From: Nitrospira sp. | GTDB taxonomy: Bacteria; Nitrospirota; Nitrospiria; Nitrospirales; Nitrospiraceae | Length of the DNA: 64,000 bases | Reading direction: 5' to 3' | NCBI GenBank assembly: GCA_016873495.1 | Contig: VGXC01000017.1 | Coordinates: forward strand, 1 to 64,000 | Shown: positions 60,812-64,000 of the stretch, one piece after another | Numbering within the stretch: the stretch's first letter is position 1 | How the letters are laid out: every line of letters begins with the position of its first letter | The notes under the pieces: model-generated | Database searches by the model: none | What the model was told of the DNA's origin: nothing | The model's input: the letters and a program-made list of their open reading frames with translations, nothing else | Position numbers and translations under genes: made by a program

Positions 60812-60907
60812 CGGCTATCAGCGGTCAGCTTTCAGCCACAATTACGGAGATCGAGAGCGACGCGCCACTTGCCAGCACTGACGGCTGATTACTGACGGCT
60901 AGCTTTA
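60812..60907. repeat. Two 7-bp repeat arrays between pyk and the PFK fusion
   Basis: 60812-60839 has four 7-mers of the type CAGC-N2-T; 60873-60907 has five such as GACGGCT (twice), GATTACT and AGCTTTA. They lie in the leader of pyk. The unit is related to those at 52.9 and 53.9 kb. Confidence 0.7.
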
Positions 60908-60957
60908 GGCATACTAACAAACGACCTCCGACCCGGCAACGACTCAGCCTGGCGGAT

Positions 60958-63273
60958 CTATGGGAGGTCGTTGCCGTGCATCTGGGCGAAGACCTCCCAA
61001 TCGAACGGCTTGGGCGCCACCGCGTGGAGAGGGATCGGTTCGACGGTCCCGGGTTCGCGATAGGCGACCATACACCCCACGACGTGATCGGGACGTTCGA
61101 CCAAACGACGGATCGTCTCGTAAGCGAGGTGTTGTGCGATGGCCTTGTCTTCCGGCACCGGAGGCGCGCCCCTCAGGGTGTGGCCCAGGATTGTCGCCTT
61201 GGTCGCCGGCGCCAGAGGGTAGCAACCGGGCTTGGCCTGAAACTGCGGCCATTTGGCGATCGTGCCGCCGACGTAGTCCACAAGCCCGTGGACGCCCCCA
61301 TCCCGATGATGGCGATGAGGGGTCTGTTCGGCCACCACGAAAAAATGGCTTTTGTTCGACACGCCCAAGGTCTGCTTGAGCGTACCCAGGATGACCTCAT
61401 CGATGTACGCGTCGGGGTCGGGATACTCGTTGACCAGCACCCCCTCGGCCCTCGCTTGGTACGCGCAGGCCAACGCGAGGTGACCAGACCCCGCCCCCAT
61501 AATTTCGATGAAGAACACGCTGCCCATGGCCGAGCTGGTCGCCTTCAGCGACTCGATGGATTGATTCGCCAGCGCCACGGCGGAATGAAAGCCCAACGAC
61601 GTCGTGCCGGCAAGATTGTTGTCGATCGTCCCGGGGAGCCCCACAACCTGGACGCCGAATTGCTCATAGAGAGCGCGCGCGCCGCGAAGGCTTCCGTCGC
61701 CGCCGATGACAACCAGAGCGCCGTCCCGCATATAGGGCGTGAGATGCCGTATGGTCGCCTGCTGAACACGCTCGTCCTTAAAGTCTTCGAAACGGCTGCT
61801 GCCGATCGGGGAACTCGCATGGCTCCCCATTCCTCTGGTGTCCTCTCCGGTCACGGCTTCGATCCAGTTGTTGGCCAGCCCCAGGAACCCGTGACGCACG
61901 AAGTGCACCTCGAGGCCCAGCCTGGTTCCCGTCACGTGCAGCTCTTTCAACGCCGCGCCGGCGCCGGCGAAGTCGCCGCCCGATACCAACGCCACGATCC
62001 GCTTGATTTGGCGAGGCTTCAGCGTCACCCGATCCCGTCGTTCGCGTTCGACCGTTACCCAAGCGTCTCGCGTCGCCCGCTCCCGTTCCGACAGCCCCAC
62101 CGCCGTCGAATACCCGGACAAGAGGCCGTGCTCGAAGGCCAGGTGGACCACGTTATCCTGCCCTTCCTTATATTCACCGAACTCCGTGAAGGCCTCGCGA
62201 AACGGCCGAGAATCCAGAAAAATCATGAGCGCCCGCAGCGTGGAGCTGTGGGTATACAAACACACGACCTTCCCCTGATGCGACCGGCCCATTTGATGGA
62301 ATCCGTCGATCACGTCGATGTAGAGATCGAAGTACGAGTGGCCGCCGGGGTAACTATAGAGCGGATGCTTGATCAGACGCTTGGCCGTCTTCACGTCCAC
62401 ACCGAACGCCTTGGCTGCTTCCTCGGCCTCCGCCTGCTTCTCCAGCCCGGTGACCCAGCCGAAGTCCTGCGATTCCAACGCCGTCTCGACGAACGGTTGG
62501 ACGGCCACGGCCTGGTCCGGCACCAGCGCGGCAATCACTCGCTCGCACAGTTGCCTCGTATTGGGGCTCCGGCTGACCAGATGGACGAACGTCCTCGGAT
62601 CGAGGTAATTGTGAAGATGCAGGAAGTCGAGTTGTTGCGCGACCACGCCGACCATCCTGGCGAGCGAGGCGCCGACCGCGTCGGCCTTCGGGATCCCCTG
62701 GGCGGGATCCAGCACGTTGGCGAGGCGCCGACCGACTCGAAACGTTTTGCTCTCCACGCGCGACACCCCATGTCGCATCGTGAAGAGGAGCGTTCGATCC
62801 GTCAGGTCGCGGGGTAACAGCCAGAACCGGTTATCCCCGAGGTCCAGGACGATGCGCCCCTCCACCAGTTGCGGGGTCAAGTGCTCGCGCGGCACGATCG
62901 CGACCGGACGGCGGTGGGTCGGCTTCTGCACCGTCGCGATCGGCATGCGAAACAGCGGCGCGAGGTCTCCTTCCGCAAGGAGCCGGTTCCAGGCGACGAA
63001 AAAAACGAGTTCGTCGCCCCCGCACCCCTCGTCGATCAGGGCCCGGCGCGCATCCCGATACGCCCGTGCGTCCGGAAACCCGGCTTGCGCACGCTGGGCG
63101 AACGCTCGAATCTTCACCATGGCGTCTTGAGCCAGCCGCGCGCGATCGACCGAGGCAGCCGGGAGCGGAGGCGAAACGATCTCTCCATCGAGCACACGGC
63201 GAGCGAGACCCTCCCCATAGGCCACCAAGCCTTCCACGGTCACGAAGTCTAGCTTGTCCGCGTCGGGTTCCAT
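60958..63273 (-). CDS. Histidine-phosphatase / phosphofructokinase-like fusion
   Basis: 771 residues. Residues ~90-400 have the histidine phosphatase (phosphoglycerate-mutase) fold: FTMRHG (R167, H168), VETALESQDFGW and CLYTHSSTLRAL (H342). Residues ~425-771 are PFK-like: VSGGDFAG, GGDGS (524-528) and PGTIDNN (547-553). Gly in both key sites predicts ATP rather than PPi. Compared from memory with E. coli PfkA, Arg162 and Arg171 align to Ser and Ala (IEIMGA) and Asp129 to Asn. The substrate may therefore differ from fructose 6-phosphate. AAGG lies before ATG 63273. Confidence 0.85.
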   Translation of the reverse strand: MEPDADKLDFVTVEGLVAYGEGLARRVLDGEIVSPPLPAASVDRARLAQDAMVKIRAFAQRAQAGFPDARAYRDARRALIDEGCGGDELVFFVAWNRLLAEGDLAPLFRMPIATVQKPTHRRPVAIVPREHLTPQLVEGRIVLDLGDNRFWLLPRDLTDRTLLFTMRHGVSRVESKTFRVGRRLANVLDPAQGIPKADAVGASLARMVGVVAQQLDFLHLHNYLDPRTFVHLVSRSPNTRQLCERVIAALVPDQAVAVQPFVETALESQDFGWVTGLEKQAEAEEAAKAFGVDVKTAKRLIKHPLYSYPGGHSYFDLYIDVIDGFHQMGRSHQGKVVCLYTHSSTLRALMIFLDSRPFREAFTEFGEYKEGQDNVVHLAFEHGLLSGYSTAVGLSERERATRDAWVTVERERRDRVTLKPRQIKRIVALVSGGDFAGAGAALKELHVTGTRLGLEVHFVRHGFLGLANNWIEAVTGEDTRGMGSHASSPIGSSRFEDFKDERVQQATIRHLTPYMRDGALVVIGGDGSLRGARALYEQFGVQVVGLPGTIDNNLAGTTSLGFHSAVALANQSIESLKATSSAMGSVFFIEIMGAGSGHLALACAYQARAEGVLVNEYPDPDAYIDEVILGTLKQTLGVSNKSHFFVVAEQTPHRHHRDGGVHGLVDYVGGTIAKWPQFQAKPGCYPLAPATKATILGHTLRGAPPVPEDKAIAQHLAYETIRRLVERPDHVVGCMVAYREPGTVEPIPLHAVAPKPFDWEVFAQMHGNDLP

Positions 63274-63283
63274 TCTATCTACC

Positions 63284-63355
63284 TTACTTCTGATCGAGCA
63301 TCGCCGGCTGGTCGCCGGCCGGCCCGATGGTGCAGACGAGTGTGGCTTTGCGCAT
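63284..63355 (-). pseudogene. Pyruvate-kinase-like N-terminal fragment (23 codons)
   Basis: ATG 63355 opens MRKATLVCTIGPAGDQPAML, closely matching the first residues of the pyk gene 2.5 kb away, and stops at TAA 63284-63286. The stop overlaps the ribosome binding site of the PFK fusion. It may be the stub of a deleted second pyk, or a translated leader peptide. Confidence 0.6.
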
Positions 63356-63394
63356 GCGATCGGTCCGATCGATCGGCTGGATGGGATTGTCCGC

Positions 63395-64000
63395 TTAGGC
63401 TTCCGGACCCAGCATCTTCTCCGGCTTGACGAGCGAATCGAATTCCTCGCCGGAGAGAAAGCCCAGGGCCAGGCAGGCCTCGCGCAGCGTGGTCCGTTCC
63501 TCGTAGGCCTTCTTGGCGACCTTCGCCGCCTTGTCGTAGCCGATCTTGGGATTGAGGGCCGTGACCAGCATCAGGGAATTGGTCACGCTCTTGTGAATCT
63601 GCGCCACATCCGGCTCGAGACCGACCGCGCAATGCTCCGTGAAAGAGCGGCAACTGTCCGCCAACAACCGGATCGAGTGCAGCAGGTTATGGATGATCAC
63701 CGGCTTGAAGACGTTCAGTTCGAAGTTGCCCTGGCTGCCGGCCATGGAGATGGCCGTATCGTTTCCGATCACCTGCACGCAGACCATCGTCATCGCTTCG
63801 CTCTGGGTCGGGTTCACCTTCCCCGGCATGATCGAGGACCCCGGCTCGTTGGCCGGCAGGATCAGCTCGGCCAGGCCGCAGCGCGGGCCTGAGCCCAGCC
63901 AGCGAATGTCGTTGGCAATCTTCATCAGGGAGCAAGCCAGAGTCTTCAACGCCCCGCTGGCCATGACCAGGGCATCGTGCCCGGCCAGCGCAGCGAATTT
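63395..64000 (-). CDS. fumC: Class II fumarate hydratase, C-terminal part (runs off window)
   Basis: The last 201 residues: the lyase signature [13 protein letters not shown], catalytic-region [19 protein letters not shown] and a normal C-terminal domain ([18 protein letters not shown]). FumC interconverts fumarate and malate in the TCA cycle. The 5' end lies beyond 64000. Confidence 0.93.
   Translation of the reverse strand, partial: KFAALAGHDALVMASGALKTLACSLMKIANDIRWLGSGPRCGLAELILPANEPGSSIMPGKVNPTQSEAMTMVCVQVIGNDTAISMAGSQGNFELNVFKPVIIHNLLHSIRLLADSCRSFTEHCAVGLEPDVAQIHKSVTNSLMLVTALNPKIGYDKAAKVAKKAYEERTTLREACLALGFLSGEEFDSLVKPEKMLGPEA

Overview
The window reads as chromosome of a high-GC, diderm (Gram-negative) bacterium. 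It carries LptE, several outer-membrane efflux proteins, lipoproteins and periplasmic multihaem cytochromes. The gene content resembles Nitrospira and relatives (phylum Nitrospirota): bacterial caspases fused to ankyrin or WD40 repeats, hybrid kinases, and many very small membrane proteins. That assignment is an inference from gene resemblance, not a measurement.

Layout. 1-3.2 kb: the end of an IS3-like element sits inside a TPR lipoprotein gene, behind a CsbD-like gene and a mini membrane protein; a methyltransferase and a nitrobindin-like gene follow. 3.7-9.7 kb: an RND efflux operon (pump, adaptor, outer-membrane factor). 9.9-16.5 kb: housekeeping genes (tRNA-His, pyrF, rpsT, and a leuS-lptE-holA operon). 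16.7-24.6 kb: a multi-PAS hybrid kinase, a HAD phosphatase, two tandem ankyrin-caspase lipoproteins, and der. 24.6-26.2 kb: a Fur/PerR-family regulator with a PerR-like box on an apparently leaderless promoter, followed by a di-haem cytochrome c peroxidase. 26.6-30.3 kb: a second hybrid kinase and a zinc alcohol dehydrogenase. 30.5-34.2 kb: a redox island (hemerythrin, b-type membrane protein, pentahaem cytochrome, ECF sigma and zinc anti-sigma, cupredoxin, cytochrome c). 34.3-40 kb: an exported protein of unknown function, an M20 peptidase, a CI-like repressor with paired operators, a response regulator, and a hydroxyisobutyrate-dehydrogenase-like enzyme. 40-50.7 kb: a 14-blade WD40-caspase, a GAF/sigma54-type activator with a palindrome over its own start codon, and a DevBCA/MacAB-like exporter operon preceded by the same palindrome. 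50.7-55 kb: small accessory genes with decay (a DUF5674-like remnant, a frameshifted ParE toxin), an M50 protease, an HTH-metallo-beta-lactamase fusion and a macro domain. 55-64 kb: an M16 protease pair, a HAD phosphatase, pyruvate kinase, a histidine-phosphatase/phosphofructokinase fusion, a pyk-like fragment and the C-terminal part of fumC.

The most unusual pattern is a set of 7-bp-periodic repeat arrays at gene borders (eight loci). The unit differs from locus to locus, arrays often come as inverted pairs, and they supply start codons, stop codons or terminal codons of the neighbouring genes, including part of the LptE signal peptide and the N-terminus of an outer-membrane factor. Second in interest are the paired TGCCCA/TGGGCA sites linking the sigma54-type activator to the exporter. 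Third is the phosphofructokinase fusion, whose sugar-phosphate arginines appear changed.
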